Source: Fibrobacter sp.
Lineage (GTDB): Bacteria > Fibrobacterota > Fibrobacteria > Fibrobacterales > Fibrobacteraceae
Reading direction: 5' to 3'
Assembly: GCA_024399035.1 (NCBI GenBank)
Contig: JAKSID010000023.1
Span: 1-41,982, forward strand
Length of the DNA stretch: 41,982 nt
The position numbers were made by a program, and so were the translations under genes. A model generated the notes under the pieces. That model was given only the letters and a program-made list of their open reading frames with translations, ran no database searches and had not been told where the DNA came from. Below are positions 7,739-15,369 of the stretch, piece after piece. How positions within the stretch are numbered: position 1 is the stretch's first letter; each line of letters starts with the position of its first letter.

Positions 7739-8395
7739 TTACGCGAATTCCGGGAACAGTTCCGGGATGTAGTCTTCCAGGTGATTGCTTTCGATTTTCT
7801 TGGCGATGAGGCCCGCGGCTTTGCCTGCGGTTATGTTGTCTTCAGCGTCGTCCAGGTAGAGGCATTCGGCGGGGTTGACTCCACTTTGTTCGATGACCTT
7901 CTGGAAGATTCTTGGGTCGGGCTTGCTGACACCTAAATGGTAGGAACAGAAGCAGTAGTCGAAGCATTCTTCTACTGGGTAGCCGGCTTCTCGGGCCATG
8001 CGCTTGGAGGCTTCCCAGTGAACGTCTCCGATGTTGCTGAGCAGATAGACCTTGTAGCGGCTGCGGAGCTTTTTAAGCAGGGCGAGTCTGCTTGCAGGTA
8101 CGTTGATCATGCATTCAAAGCCGTCAATGATCTGCTGGTCCGTAACACTTGCGGGCAACTGCTTGTGCATGATTTGCAAAAGCTGTTCCCTTTGGACTAC
8201 GCCAATGTCCATCTGATGCAGCATGTCGATAAACGGATTGTTGATTTTGGGAATGCCCTTGAAGTTGCGGGCCCCCTTCACGAATTCCGGGGGAATGGGC
8301 AAGCCCAGCTTGGCGAAGTGGATCAGTGCGTTGCTCAGGTGCAAGTCAAACAGCACCCCGCCCAAATCAAAAAAGATGTTCTTGAATTCTTGCAT
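7739..8395 (-). CDS. HAD-family phosphatase (YihX-like)
   Basis: A 218-residue haloacid-dehalogenase-type hydrolase. Motif I is FFDLGGVLFDL at the N-terminus, so the nucleophile is the first Asp and the usual second Asp is replaced by Gly, as in the YihX-like subgroup (DLGNV). Motif II is the LSN of YLLSNIGDVHW, motif III the Lys of VSKPDPRIF and motif IV LYLDDAEDN. An alpha-helical cap lies between motifs I and II. YihX is a glucose-1-phosphate phosphatase; the substrate here is unknown. I chose ATG 8395 rather than the TTG two codons upstream, because a TATATTTTG box ends 4 nt before it and no ribosome site exists for either start. It is a single-gene unit. Confidence 0.85.
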   Translation of the reverse strand: MQEFKNIFFDLGGVLFDLHLSNALIHFAKLGLPIPPEFVKGARNFKGIPKINNPFIDMLHQMDIGVVQREQLLQIMHKQLPASVTDQQIIDGFECMINVPASRLALLKKLRSRYKVYLLSNIGDVHWEASKRMAREAGYPVEECFDYCFCSYHLGVSKPDPRIFQKVIEQSGVNPAECLYLDDAEDNITAGKAAGLIAKKIESNHLEDYIPELFPEFA

Positions 8396-8399
8396 ACTC

Positions 8400-8407
8400 A
8401 AAATATA
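8400..8407 (-). promoter_or_regulatory. -7-like box TATATTTT of the HAD gene
   Basis: The box ends 4 nt before the ATG at 8395 and matches the TAnnTTT(G) element of Bacteroidetes-type promoters. Transcription would then start at or beside the ATG. Confidence 0.45.
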
Positions 8408-8470
8408 AATGTTTTATCTTGCGGAAGGGTGGAGTGGGTGCGCTTGGATTGACGCTTTTTGTAAGAGCTT

Positions 8471-8821
8471 TTAGTTAGCGCGTTCTACGGTGCGGATCTT
8501 GATGCTCTTGATTTCCGAAACCTTGTAGGTTTTCTTTTCGCCGTTGAGGTAGAAGGTTACCTTGTCGTCGGGGTTCTTGTTGGCCAGGTTGATAGAACGA
8601 ACGTTCTGCATGTCCACAACGGCGTCGTCGTTGTCGGCGGTGGTCTTGACTTGCAGTTCTTTGCTTCCGTCGTCGCAGTTAGCTACAACCAGGGAATCGA
8701 TGTTGTTGAAGTCTACCTTCACGGTGGCTGCCTTCTTGGTGGTGGGAGCAATAACCATGGTGCTTGCGAATGCGTTAGTCATAGCCATCAGGAACAGGAA
8801 ACAGTAAATCAAGTTTTTCAT
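8471..8821 (-). CDS. small secreted protein, family unknown
   Basis: A 116-residue protein with a clear signal peptide (MKNLIYCFLFLMAMTNAFAS, cleavage after AFA), so it is exported to the periplasm or beyond. The mature part is short, hydrophilic and beta-rich. It ends with GEKKTYKVSEIKSIKI, a motif close to the DGTVREIPVSNLEKISF of its upstream neighbour, and holds a similar DDAVVDMQNVRSINL segment. Short motifs of the form V-x-x-I/L-x-x-I-x-F are frequent in secreted Bacteroidetes and Fibrobacter proteins. It follows the 104-aa secreted gene with a 50-bp gap and probably shares its transcript. No enzymatic motif is visible and the function is unknown. Confidence 0.8.
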   Translation of the reverse strand: MKNLIYCFLFLMAMTNAFASTMVIAPTTKKAATVKVDFNNIDSLVVANCDDGSKELQVKTTADNDDAVVDMQNVRSINLANKNPDDKVTFYLNGEKKTYKVSEIKSIKIRTVERAN

Positions 8822-8871
8822 TTTGTTAATCTCGTTTTAAAAGTTTTTTTGTTGTTTTTGTTCAGGTTCAA

Positions 8872-9186
8872 TTAGATATTGTGCTTATGTTCCTTGGACT
8901 TTTTATGGTATTCCTGGACCATCTTTTCTGCGGTCTTGGCCGGAACTCTGTACTGGGTGGCGTGAATCTTTTCTGTTCCGAATCTTTCTTCAAATGCCTT
9001 GGTGGGGTCGTTCACGTCGATGGTGGTGCTGGAAGTTTCAAAGGAAATCTTTTCCAGATTGCTTACCGGGATTTCACGGACAGTGCCGTCTTTTTCGGTG
9101 ATTTGGATAACGTAGTCGGTTGCGGCGAAAAGATTGCTTACGCTGATTGCGGCTGCGGTTGCGATGAAAGCGATGATCTTATTCAT
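8872..9186 (-). CDS. small secreted protein, family unknown
   Basis: A 104-residue protein with a signal peptide (MNKIIAFIATAAAISVSNLFA, cleavage after LFA). The mature part starts TDYVIQITEKDG and contains the VSNLEKISF motif shared with the downstream secreted gene. The C-terminus is strongly basic and His/Lys-rich (YHKKSKEHKHNI). The ribosome site is AAAGAGG shortly before the ATG. A perfect 16-bp palindrome lies about 100 bp upstream and may be an operator. No enzymatic motif is visible; a surface-associated or binding role is the most that can be said. Confidence 0.8.
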   Translation of the reverse strand: MNKIIAFIATAAAISVSNLFAATDYVIQITEKDGTVREIPVSNLEKISFETSSTTIDVNDPTKAFEERFGTEKIHATQYRVPAKTAEKMVQEYHKKSKEHKHNI

Positions 9187-9287
9187 TGTGTTACCTCTTT
9201 GTTACGTGCAATAAATTAGCCACTTACAAGAGGGTTTTCAAATACAAAATAAGTGTCAGATTAATAACTAAGAGTTGTTGATTGTTA

Positions 9288-9303
9288 AAAATCAATTGAT
9301 TTT
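9288..9303. promoter_or_regulatory. perfect 16-bp palindrome, possible operator
   Basis: AAAATCAA directly followed by TTGATTTT forms an exact inverted repeat in the spacer upstream of the secreted-protein pair. It is too AT-rich to be a terminator. Its position suits a repressor or activator site for the minus-strand genes starting at 9186. Confidence 0.35.
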
Positions 9304-9328
9304 GATTAATAAACGCGAATTATGGGTG

Positions 9329-9359
9329 AAAAAAGACCCGTTCAAATGAACGGGTTTTT
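9329..9359 (-). terminator. bidirectional terminator after the TM2 gene
   Basis: ACCCGTTC (9336-9343) pairs with GAACGGGT (9348-9355) around a 4-nt loop. T runs flank it on both strands. It lies 20 bp downstream of the TM2-domain gene on the minus strand and closes the nadA-to-TM2 gene run. Confidence 0.9.
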
Positions 9360-9378
9360 CTCAAATTATTTTTGATAT

Positions 9379-9939
9379 TTATTGAGGTCGCGTCATATAA
9401 AAGGCTGTTGCTACGATAAATTGCGATAAGACGTAGATAATTCCTAAAATTATTGCCGCAAATATAAGTATTTCTACAAGGGCGACTATTTTGCACCAGG
9501 GAGCTTTTCCGAGAGGGATCCCATTGGCGGCCTTGTAGGTTCCTTTGCCAAGCTTGATTAAATCAGCCATAGTCCAACAGAACGAGATGATGGATGTGAT
9601 GCCGAAACAAGTGAAAATCAATTTTAGTATGCCATTACGGATGTTGCCGCAGTTCAAATCGTGTATGCCGAGCATACCGAAAATGGTGGCGAGAATGCCG
9701 ATGTAGGTGGCGTTCTTATCGGGGCCACCCTTGCCGATGACTTTCTTGGCGAAGGGGTTCCCAACTACATGCTTGACGAATTCCTGCTGACGTTCTTCGT
9801 CGGTCATGTTCGAGGAATTCTTGCAGAATTCCTCCCAGGACTTGTTGTTCCCGGTGCGAGCTTTTGACTTCCTTGTGGAATTTTCCACGGGGAAGCTTTG
9901 TTCCAAATCCAGGTTACGGGGCTCGTTTTGATTTTCCAT
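9379..9939 (-). CDS. TM2-domain membrane protein
   Basis: A 186-residue protein with a charged cytosolic N-terminal half (residues 1-75, no signal peptide) and three to four hydrophobic segments after that. The stretch GMLGIHDLNCGNIRNGILK, followed by a helix and the WTMADLIKLG end, is the TM2 pattern (G-x-H-x-F/L-Y-x-G ... W-x-x-x-D). A further pair of helices follows (about 145-180). TM2 proteins are small inner-membrane proteins of unsettled function. It starts 9 nt after the recD2 stop but also has its own TAATTTTG box 4 nt before the ATG, so it may be transcribed separately. Confidence 0.8.
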   Translation of the reverse strand: MENQNEPRNLDLEQSFPVENSTRKSKARTGNNKSWEEFCKNSSNMTDEERQQEFVKHVVGNPFAKKVIGKGGPDKNATYIGILATIFGMLGIHDLNCGNIRNGILKLIFTCFGITSIISFCWTMADLIKLGKGTYKAANGIPLGKAPWCKIVALVEILIFAAIILGIIYVLSQFIVATAFYMTRPQ

Positions 9940-9943
9940 ATTT

Positions 9944-9951
9944 CAAAATTA
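9944..9951 (-). promoter_or_regulatory. -7-like box TAATTTTG of the TM2 gene
   Basis: A perfect TAnnTTTG box overlaps the recD2 stop codon and ends 4 nt before the ATG at 9939. Confidence 0.45.
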
Positions 9952-12090
9952 GGAAAGTCGCTCGGTTAAGCGAGTGAAACGTTTGTTGCTTCTGCTATTG
10001 CGTACGGCCTGATAGAAGGCGCCTGGGGCGGAGAGTATCCAAACGTGGCCCTTGGCGCGGGTGATGGCGGTGTAGATCAGGTTACGCTGCAGCATCACAT
10101 AGTGGCTACTGTCTAGAATGACGATGACGGCGGGGTATTCGCTGCCCTGGCTCTTATGGATGGTGCTGGCGTAGGCCAAGGATAGTTCTTCGATTTCATC
10201 GTCTTCGTAGTCCACGTTCTTGTCGTCGAAAAAGACTGTGATTTTCTTGTCCTTGCCGATGCGCCAGATGATGCCTACGTCGCCGTTAAAGACGTTCTTT
10301 TCGTAGTTGTTTTTCATTTGCATCACGCGGTCGCCTACGCTCCAGTTGGTGCCTGCGATTTTATGGCGGGGCGCCTCGGGATTCAGCAAATCTTGCAGGA
10401 ACGTGTTCAACTCGTAGATGCCCAAGGGACCTTTGCGCATGGGGCAAAGGATCTGCAGTTGTTCCTTCAGGTCGATGTCCAGTTTGCCTTTGACGCCGGT
10501 GGCAATAAGCTTTTGCAACATCTGCTTGGCTTCGTCCGGATCGTTGTAGGGCATGAAATGGAAGTTGGGTCCGTCGGGAGGGGAGGGCACGATGCCCTGA
10601 TTAATTTTGGAGGCCTTTTCGGCAATGTCGTTACCGCCGGATTGACGGAACACATGCTGCAGGCGGACGCTGGGAATTTGCGGGACGCGGAGGAGATCGT
10701 TAAGGACGTTGCCAGGGCCTACACTAGGCAACTGGTCGGCATCGCCCACAAGGACGATTCTTGTTTGGAAGCTGACGGCGTCCAGGAGGGAGGCGGCAAG
10801 CCAGGTGTCCACCATACTGAATTCGTCCACGATAAGCAACTTGCATTGAATCTGGTTGTCGCAATTCTTCTTGAACTTGTGGGTCAGCGGATCCACTTCC
10901 AGAAGGCGGTGGATGGTACTTGCCTTCTCGCCGCAAACATCGCTCATGCGCTTGGCGGCGCGGCCTGTGGGGGCGGCGAGGCAAATGGTCTCATCCATCT
11001 TCCGTGCCAGATGGATGATGCCTTTCAGGATGGTGGTCTTACCGGTGCCGGGACCGCCCGTAATTACAAAAATCTTGTGGCTTAATGCTTTTCCGATGGC
11101 TTCACGCTGGATGGGGTCGAAGGCGAACTTATGTTCTCTTTCCCAGTCTACCAAGGCGCGGTCAAAACCTTCCGTAGGGAGGTCGTTCATCAGGAAGCGT
11201 CGGGAGATGTTGTCCGCAATTCGCTGTTCCGCATTGAAAAGGTGAGGGTGGAAACAGTCGTCGCCGACCCTACGAATTCTTTCGTTGTTGCAAGTCCTTT
11301 CAAAAATATCCAGCAGGCGGTTGATGGAATCTTCGTCTTCCATTTCCAAACGGAGATTGCGGATGGTTCGGGAAAGGAGGGCGTCCTTGGGCAGGTACGT
11401 GTGCCCGTCACTCATGGAGGCTTCCTGAAGCGTGTAAAGTAGCGCTTCCTGCAAACGCATCGGGCTGTCTTTGGGAATGCCCACCTTCATTGCGATTTCG
11501 TCAGCCTTCAAGAAGCCTACGCCGAAGAGTTCCTCGCACAGCATGTAGGGATTCTCGCGAATCTTCTCGATGGTTCCCTGACCAAATTTCATCCAGAGTT
11601 TCTTGGCGATGCTGCCGGTAATATCGTGGCTGTACAGGAACATCATGGTGTCGCGGCTATGGCGAGTTTCCTGCCAGCGGGCAAGGAAAATCTCCACCTT
11701 GGAGGTGGACAATCCCTTGATTTTTTTGCTGCGGAAAATTTCCGGATGGTTGTCCAGAATATCAAAAGTCTGTTCGCCGAAAATATCGTAGATGTTCTGG
11801 GCTGTCTTGGGGCCAACGCCAGGGCAAATTCCGCTGCCAAGATAAGTGACAATGTCACCGTCGTCTGCTGCAGCAATAAGTTCAAAACTGCTTGCCTTGA
11901 ACTGAGGACCATATTTCGGATGATGTCCCCATTCTCCTTCCAGCTTTAGTTGCTCGCCTACGGTGAATTCGGGGAAAGTACCAGTAACGATAACGGCTTT
12001 CTTGGTCTCTGCATCGGTCAATCGCAAAACGGTAAAACCATTTTGCGGGCTGTGAAAGGTGATGGACTTGATCGAACCTTGGAGCTGCAA
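9949..12090 (-). CDS. recD2: RecD2-type ATP-dependent DNA helicase
   Basis: A superfamily 1 5'-3' helicase of the RecD2/TraA type, which acts in DNA repair without RecBC. It has an OB-like N-terminal domain (QLQGSIKSITFH...), tandem helix-hairpin-helix segments (LGSGICPGVGPKTA, FGVGFLKADEIA), then Walker A GGPGTGKT near residue 344, motif II IVDEFSMVD, VGDADQLPSVGPG, and the C-terminal YASTIHKSQGSEYPAV and YTAITRAK motifs. The frame is open up to 12177, but that extension (starting MTSIPTSG) lies inside cstA and is partly encoded by the four-unit AACCT repeat. I therefore prefer the TTG at 12090, with a GAGG from the repeat 7 nt upstream, giving 713 residues, close to the usual length. The start is the uncertain part; the family is not. 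Confidence 0.92.
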   Translation of the reverse strand: MQLQGSIKSITFHSPQNGFTVLRLTDAETKKAVIVTGTFPEFTVGEQLKLEGEWGHHPKYGPQFKASSFELIAAADDGDIVTYLGSGICPGVGPKTAQNIYDIFGEQTFDILDNHPEIFRSKKIKGLSTSKVEIFLARWQETRHSRDTMMFLYSHDITGSIAKKLWMKFGQGTIEKIRENPYMLCEELFGVGFLKADEIAMKVGIPKDSPMRLQEALLYTLQEASMSDGHTYLPKDALLSRTIRNLRLEMEDEDSINRLLDIFERTCNNERIRRVGDDCFHPHLFNAEQRIADNISRRFLMNDLPTEGFDRALVDWEREHKFAFDPIQREAIGKALSHKIFVITGGPGTGKTTILKGIIHLARKMDETICLAAPTGRAAKRMSDVCGEKASTIHRLLEVDPLTHKFKKNCDNQIQCKLLIVDEFSMVDTWLAASLLDAVSFQTRIVLVGDADQLPSVGPGNVLNDLLRVPQIPSVRLQHVFRQSGGNDIAEKASKINQGIVPSPPDGPNFHFMPYNDPDEAKQMLQKLIATGVKGKLDIDLKEQLQILCPMRKGPLGIYELNTFLQDLLNPEAPRHKIAGTNWSVGDRVMQMKNNYEKNVFNGDVGIIWRIGKDKKITVFFDDKNVDYEDDEIEELSLAYASTIHKSQGSEYPAVIVILDSSHYVMLQRNLIYTAITRAKGHVWILSAPGAFYQAVRNSRSNKRFTRLTERLS

Positions 12091-12114
12091 CCTCGAGCCT
12101 CGAACCTCGAACCT
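12087..12114. repeat. tract of four 7-bp units (NNNACCT type)
   Basis: Four consecutive 7-bp units ending in CCT, two of them identical (cgaacct), fill the gap between cstA and recD2. The tract overlaps the cstA stop codon by two bases. On the coding strand it reads as AGGTTCG-like units and supplies the ribosome-site-like GAGG for recD2. Confidence 0.65.
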
Positions 12115-13648
12115 ACTTGGGCTGGTAATTATTCTTGATGTCCTTGGTTGCATCCCACTGGTCGGGATCGAAGTCAACCTTTTCGGACAGCTTCTTGCCG
12201 CGCTTTACCAACCAGGTGCCAAGCAGTGCTGCTAGGATCATGGCGAGGACAAGGGCGGTGTTGTAGTTCAAACCGAAGCCCAGGGGAGCGCCCTTCAGGT
12301 TGGTGGGGCTGACCCACAGAATGTAGTCAAAGCAGATAAAGCTCATGAACAGGCAGGGGCCAAGGCCAACCCAGTAATTCTTTTTCTTGCTGCGGAGATA
12401 GACCACGGTAACGCAAAGGCTGCACACGGCCATAAGTTGATTACTCCAGCTAAAGTAGTTCCACAGGATGTTGAAACCTTCCTTGTCCAGGTTGCTCCAC
12501 AGAATGATAAGGAAGCAAATGAAGAACATGGGAACGGTCAGGAGCAAACGGCTCTTGACGGAAGTCTGGTCGATGTCGAACAATTCTGCAATGGTCAAAC
12601 GGAGGCTGCGAAGGCTTGTGTCGCCGCTGGTGATTGCCAGAACGATAACGCCAATAACAACCAGAACAGAAACAGGTGCAAAGGGAATGACAGTGGAAAC
12701 CAAGGTGCTGAGAACCTTGACGCCGCTAGCGCCGGTAATCAGTTCCGGCATCTGGTGGTAAATGAACATACCGCCTGCTGCCCAGATCATGCCGATAAGG
12801 CCTTCAATAATCATCATACCGTAGAAAGTCTGACGGCCAAGGCGTTCGCTCTTTTCGGTACGGGCGACCAGAGGGCTCTGGGTGCTGTGGAAACCGCTGA
12901 TGATACCGCAGGCAATAGTCACGAACAGCATAGGAATGATAGGCTGATGAGCCGGGTGCTGGGTGAAGTTGCTGCCAATGTCGGAGAGGTTGATTTCGTC
13001 AAGAACGTTCAGGTTGGGAAGAATGCCAATCAAGATGGCCAAGGAGGCGAGAATCAGAAGGCCGCCGAACACCGGGTAGATTCGACCGATAATCTTATCG
13101 ATGGGGAAGAAGGTGCTTAGGAAGTAGTAAACGAAAATGCAGCCCACGGCAACCCAGAAAAGGGTGGGGGAGACTGCACTGCCCACGAGAATGGGGGTGT
13201 TGATCAATGCGGCGGGAGTGTTTGTGAAAACGGCGCCCACGAGAATCAATGCAACAGAAATCAGAACGATAACGATCTTGGAAGGGCCCTTACCCAGGAA
13301 CTTGCGGGAGAGGGCGGGCACGTTGTAACCGTTGTTACGCATGCTCACCATACCGCTGAAGTAGTCGTGGACGGCGCCGCCAAGAACGTTACCCAAAGGC
13401 AACAGAATAAAGACGATGGCTCCGAACTTGATGCCCAGAATAACGCCGATGACAGGTCCGATACCGGCGATATTCAAAAGCTGAATCAAGACGTTTTTCC
13501 AGTGAGGCAGAACAACGCGATCCACTCCGTCGGGATTGGCGAGAGCAGGCGGCTGACGATCGTCGGGTCCAAAGATGTGTTCGACAAATTTTCCGTAAGT
13601 GAAGTAGCCTCCGATAAGGATAGCGACGCCAATAAGGAACGTGATCAT
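12113..13648 (-). CDS. CstA-family carbon-starvation transporter
   Basis: A 511-residue, very hydrophobic inner-membrane protein with many transmembrane helices. The N-terminal half contains family-typical stretches: a GPDDRQPPA motif after the first helix, HWKNVLIQLLNIAGIGPV, PLGNVLGGAVHDYFSG and a later SGFHSTQSPLVART. CstA and YjiY (BtsT) import peptides or pyruvate. This protein is shorter than E. coli CstA (about 700) and belongs to the shorter subgroup seen in many anaerobes, so the substrate cannot be fixed. The ribosome site AAGAAGG stands before ATG 13648. It lies 45 bp downstream of an outer-membrane protein gene and 22 bp upstream of recD2 on the same strand, probably one transcript. 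Confidence 0.9.
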   Translation of the reverse strand: MITFLIGVAILIGGYFTYGKFVEHIFGPDDRQPPALANPDGVDRVVLPHWKNVLIQLLNIAGIGPVIGVILGIKFGAIVFILLPLGNVLGGAVHDYFSGMVSMRNNGYNVPALSRKFLGKGPSKIVIVLISVALILVGAVFTNTPAALINTPILVGSAVSPTLFWVAVGCIFVYYFLSTFFPIDKIIGRIYPVFGGLLILASLAILIGILPNLNVLDEINLSDIGSNFTQHPAHQPIIPMLFVTIACGIISGFHSTQSPLVARTEKSERLGRQTFYGMMIIEGLIGMIWAAGGMFIYHQMPELITGASGVKVLSTLVSTVIPFAPVSVLVVIGVIVLAITSGDTSLRSLRLTIAELFDIDQTSVKSRLLLTVPMFFICFLIILWSNLDKEGFNILWNYFSWSNQLMAVCSLCVTVVYLRSKKKNYWVGLGPCLFMSFICFDYILWVSPTNLKGAPLGFGLNYNTALVLAMILAALLGTWLVKRGKKLSEKVDFDPDQWDATKDIKNNYQPK

Positions 13649-13693
13649 GTTATGCCTTCTTTATTTGTTGCAATGGATTGCAGTTCTAAAAAA

Positions 13694-14659
13694 TTATTCC
13701 TTGCCGTTCTGCTGCTTGAAGTAGAGCAGGTTGGTAGTAAAGCTGGACTTGCCGGCGTAATCGAAGCCAACAACCGGGTGGTACATATTGCCCAAAGTGA
13801 ATGCCATTTCGAGACCGAACTTGAAACCGCTGTTACCCTGGACGGACTGGTCCGGATTGATTTCGGGTACCAAGTACTTGTACTCGTCCTTTTGGGTCAT
13901 CTTTCCGGATGCGTCCATGTTGGTGTACTGGTAACCGAAGGTTGCCATGATTTCCATTTGCTTGATGGGCTTGTAGCCGATGATTACGTCGGCGGTAAGA
14001 GCGGTCATGTCAAGAACCAGAGGAGACTTGTATTCCTTGGGCTGATACTTGACTGTGCTGGAATTGTAGCCGAACAGGAGGCTGATATCCAGGCTCTTAA
14101 CAGCGTTCTTGTCTTTTTTGTACAGGTGGCCGAAGCTATACTGAAGGCCTGCGCCCCAGAGGTTGAAACCCTGCAGTTCGCTAATGGCCGGGAGCCACAT
14201 GCCACGGAGAACCAGGCGTGCGTGGTAGTAGCTGAAACCCATCTGCATGTACGGATAAGTGAACAGGGGCAGACCGTTCAAGGTTTCGTTACCGTAAATG
14301 GTACCATTATTGCAGTTTTCATTGGATCTGCAACGTCTACCGAAGATGGTGGGGATTTTGGTATTACTGCCGTTGGTAGCCTTGTAAACCTTGTCGTCGT
14401 CTCCGATAGGGATGAGGGCGAAGGGCATGCCGGCTTCGAATGCGAAACTCTTGCCGATGGTAGCGCCTTCGTACCAGTTGCTGTTCAGCACATTACCGAT
14501 ATTATCGATGATGGGCTTTACGTAACCGCTACGCTTGCTTGCCTTTTCAAAGGCGGTCAGGGTTTCTGTGGTTGTTGCCCAACCGTTAAGGTCTGCTGCG
14601 TAAGCGGACATGGCGGTTGCCATCATAAAGAGGGTGATGAGTTTGTTGATTGTCTTCAT
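13694..14659 (-). CDS. outer-membrane beta-barrel-like protein
   Basis: A 321-residue exported protein with signal peptide (MKTINKLITLFMMATAMSAYA, then ADLNGW). The mature protein is rich in Gly, Tyr and alternating hydrophobic residues and has repeated strand-like segments (LDISLLFGYNSS, EIMATFGYQYTN, LEMAFTLGN), as in outer-membrane barrels. A short RRCRSNENCNNG loop holds two Cys that could form a disulfide. The last residues are polar and lack the terminal aromatic found in its upstream neighbour. It follows that neighbour by 12 bp and resembles it in character, so the two are probably made together. Function is unknown; it could be a porin or a surface-structure protein. Confidence 0.75.
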   Translation of the reverse strand: MKTINKLITLFMMATAMSAYAADLNGWATTTETLTAFEKASKRSGYVKPIIDNIGNVLNSNWYEGATIGKSFAFEAGMPFALIPIGDDDKVYKATNGSNTKIPTIFGRRCRSNENCNNGTIYGNETLNGLPLFTYPYMQMGFSYYHARLVLRGMWLPAISELQGFNLWGAGLQYSFGHLYKKDKNAVKSLDISLLFGYNSSTVKYQPKEYKSPLVLDMTALTADVIIGYKPIKQMEIMATFGYQYTNMDASGKMTQKDEYKYLVPEINPDQSVQGNSGFKFGLEMAFTLGNMYHPVVGFDYAGKSSFTTNLLYFKQQNGKE

Positions 14660-14671
14660 ACGGATCCTGTA

Positions 14672-15355
14672 TTAGAACTGGTATTGAAATGAAATTGCCC
14701 CAAAAATAAATGTCTGCCACATATAAGGCTTTACGTCCTGAAGCTCAGTACTTGGCGCATAGGCGTTCTTGAACCAGTTGCCGTAAATCTTAAAGGTGGG
14801 AGCCAATATGAGATTTTTCGTAAAGAAATAACGGACGTTCGCAATGAATGCGAGGCCGGAACCCATGATTTCCGCTTCTTCTGCGTCTCCGTGGGAGTCC
14901 ATGGCGGATTTCTGTGTTTTAATATTGGCATAGGAGTATCCGCCACCCAGGCCGATTTGGAGATTGTCGGGATAGAACAAGTTGTAGGTGAACTCAAATC
15001 CGAAACGCCACATGCGGGAATTGAGCTTGTGGCTGTCTTCGTATTCTGCAAGTTTAACCTTGCTCTTCCAATAAGTAAAGTTCGCAGCCAAGGTGAATGC
15101 CCAGATGTTTGCGCCGATGGTTAAGTCGGGGTGGGTCATTAGTCCCAAGTCGGGCATATAGATGCTGATTGCCCTATCGAGGGTATCCTTGGCTTCGACT
15201 GTAGTACTGTTCAGGTCGCCAGTGGAATAAGCCAGCCCCCAGCCTGCCTCTACGAAGTAGGATCTGGGCCAGTAATCGTCTGCCATGGCCGGAGTGCAGA
15301 GCAAACCAGCAAGCAATAAGAGTAACGATATGACTTGTTTCCTATAACCTGACAC
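14672..15355 (-). CDS. outer-membrane beta-barrel-like protein
   Basis: A 227-residue protein with a signal peptide (MSGYRKQVISLLLLLAGLLC, cleavage after TPAMA). The mature part has strand-like segments (SYFVEAGWGLAYSTGDL, LQIGLGGGYSYANI, TFIFGAISFQYQF) and ends in Phe, the classical signal for outer-membrane barrel assembly. The open frame extends upstream to 15583, but only through nadA and the repeat tract; that part has no signal peptide or similarity of composition. I place the start at GTG 15355, which has an AGG six bases upstream contributed by the 7-bp repeat tract. It sits 14 bp after nadA and 12 bp before a second barrel-like gene. Function is unknown. Confidence 0.75.
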   Translation of the reverse strand: MSGYRKQVISLLLLLAGLLCTPAMADDYWPRSYFVEAGWGLAYSTGDLNSTTVEAKDTLDRAISIYMPDLGLMTHPDLTIGANIWAFTLAANFTYWKSKVKLAEYEDSHKLNSRMWRFGFEFTYNLFYPDNLQIGLGGGYSYANIKTQKSAMDSHGDAEEAEIMGSGLAFIANVRYFFTKNLILAPTFKIYGNWFKNAYAPSTELQDVKPYMWQTFIFGAISFQYQF

Positions 15356-15364
15356 CTGAAACCT
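15337..15364. repeat. tract of four 7-bp units (NNNNCCT type)
   Basis: Four consecutive 7-bp units each ending in CCT (for example ataacct, gaaacct) lie just after the nadA stop. They cover the GTG start and first codons of the outer-membrane protein gene on the minus strand. Confidence 0.65.
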
Positions 15365-15369
15365 GATTC

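Noticed and set aside
12091..12177. Longer recD2 start inside cstA
   Set aside because: The extra 29 residues are read from cstA and from repeat units and do not look like a RecD2 N-terminus. This is not certain, since ATG codons exist there.
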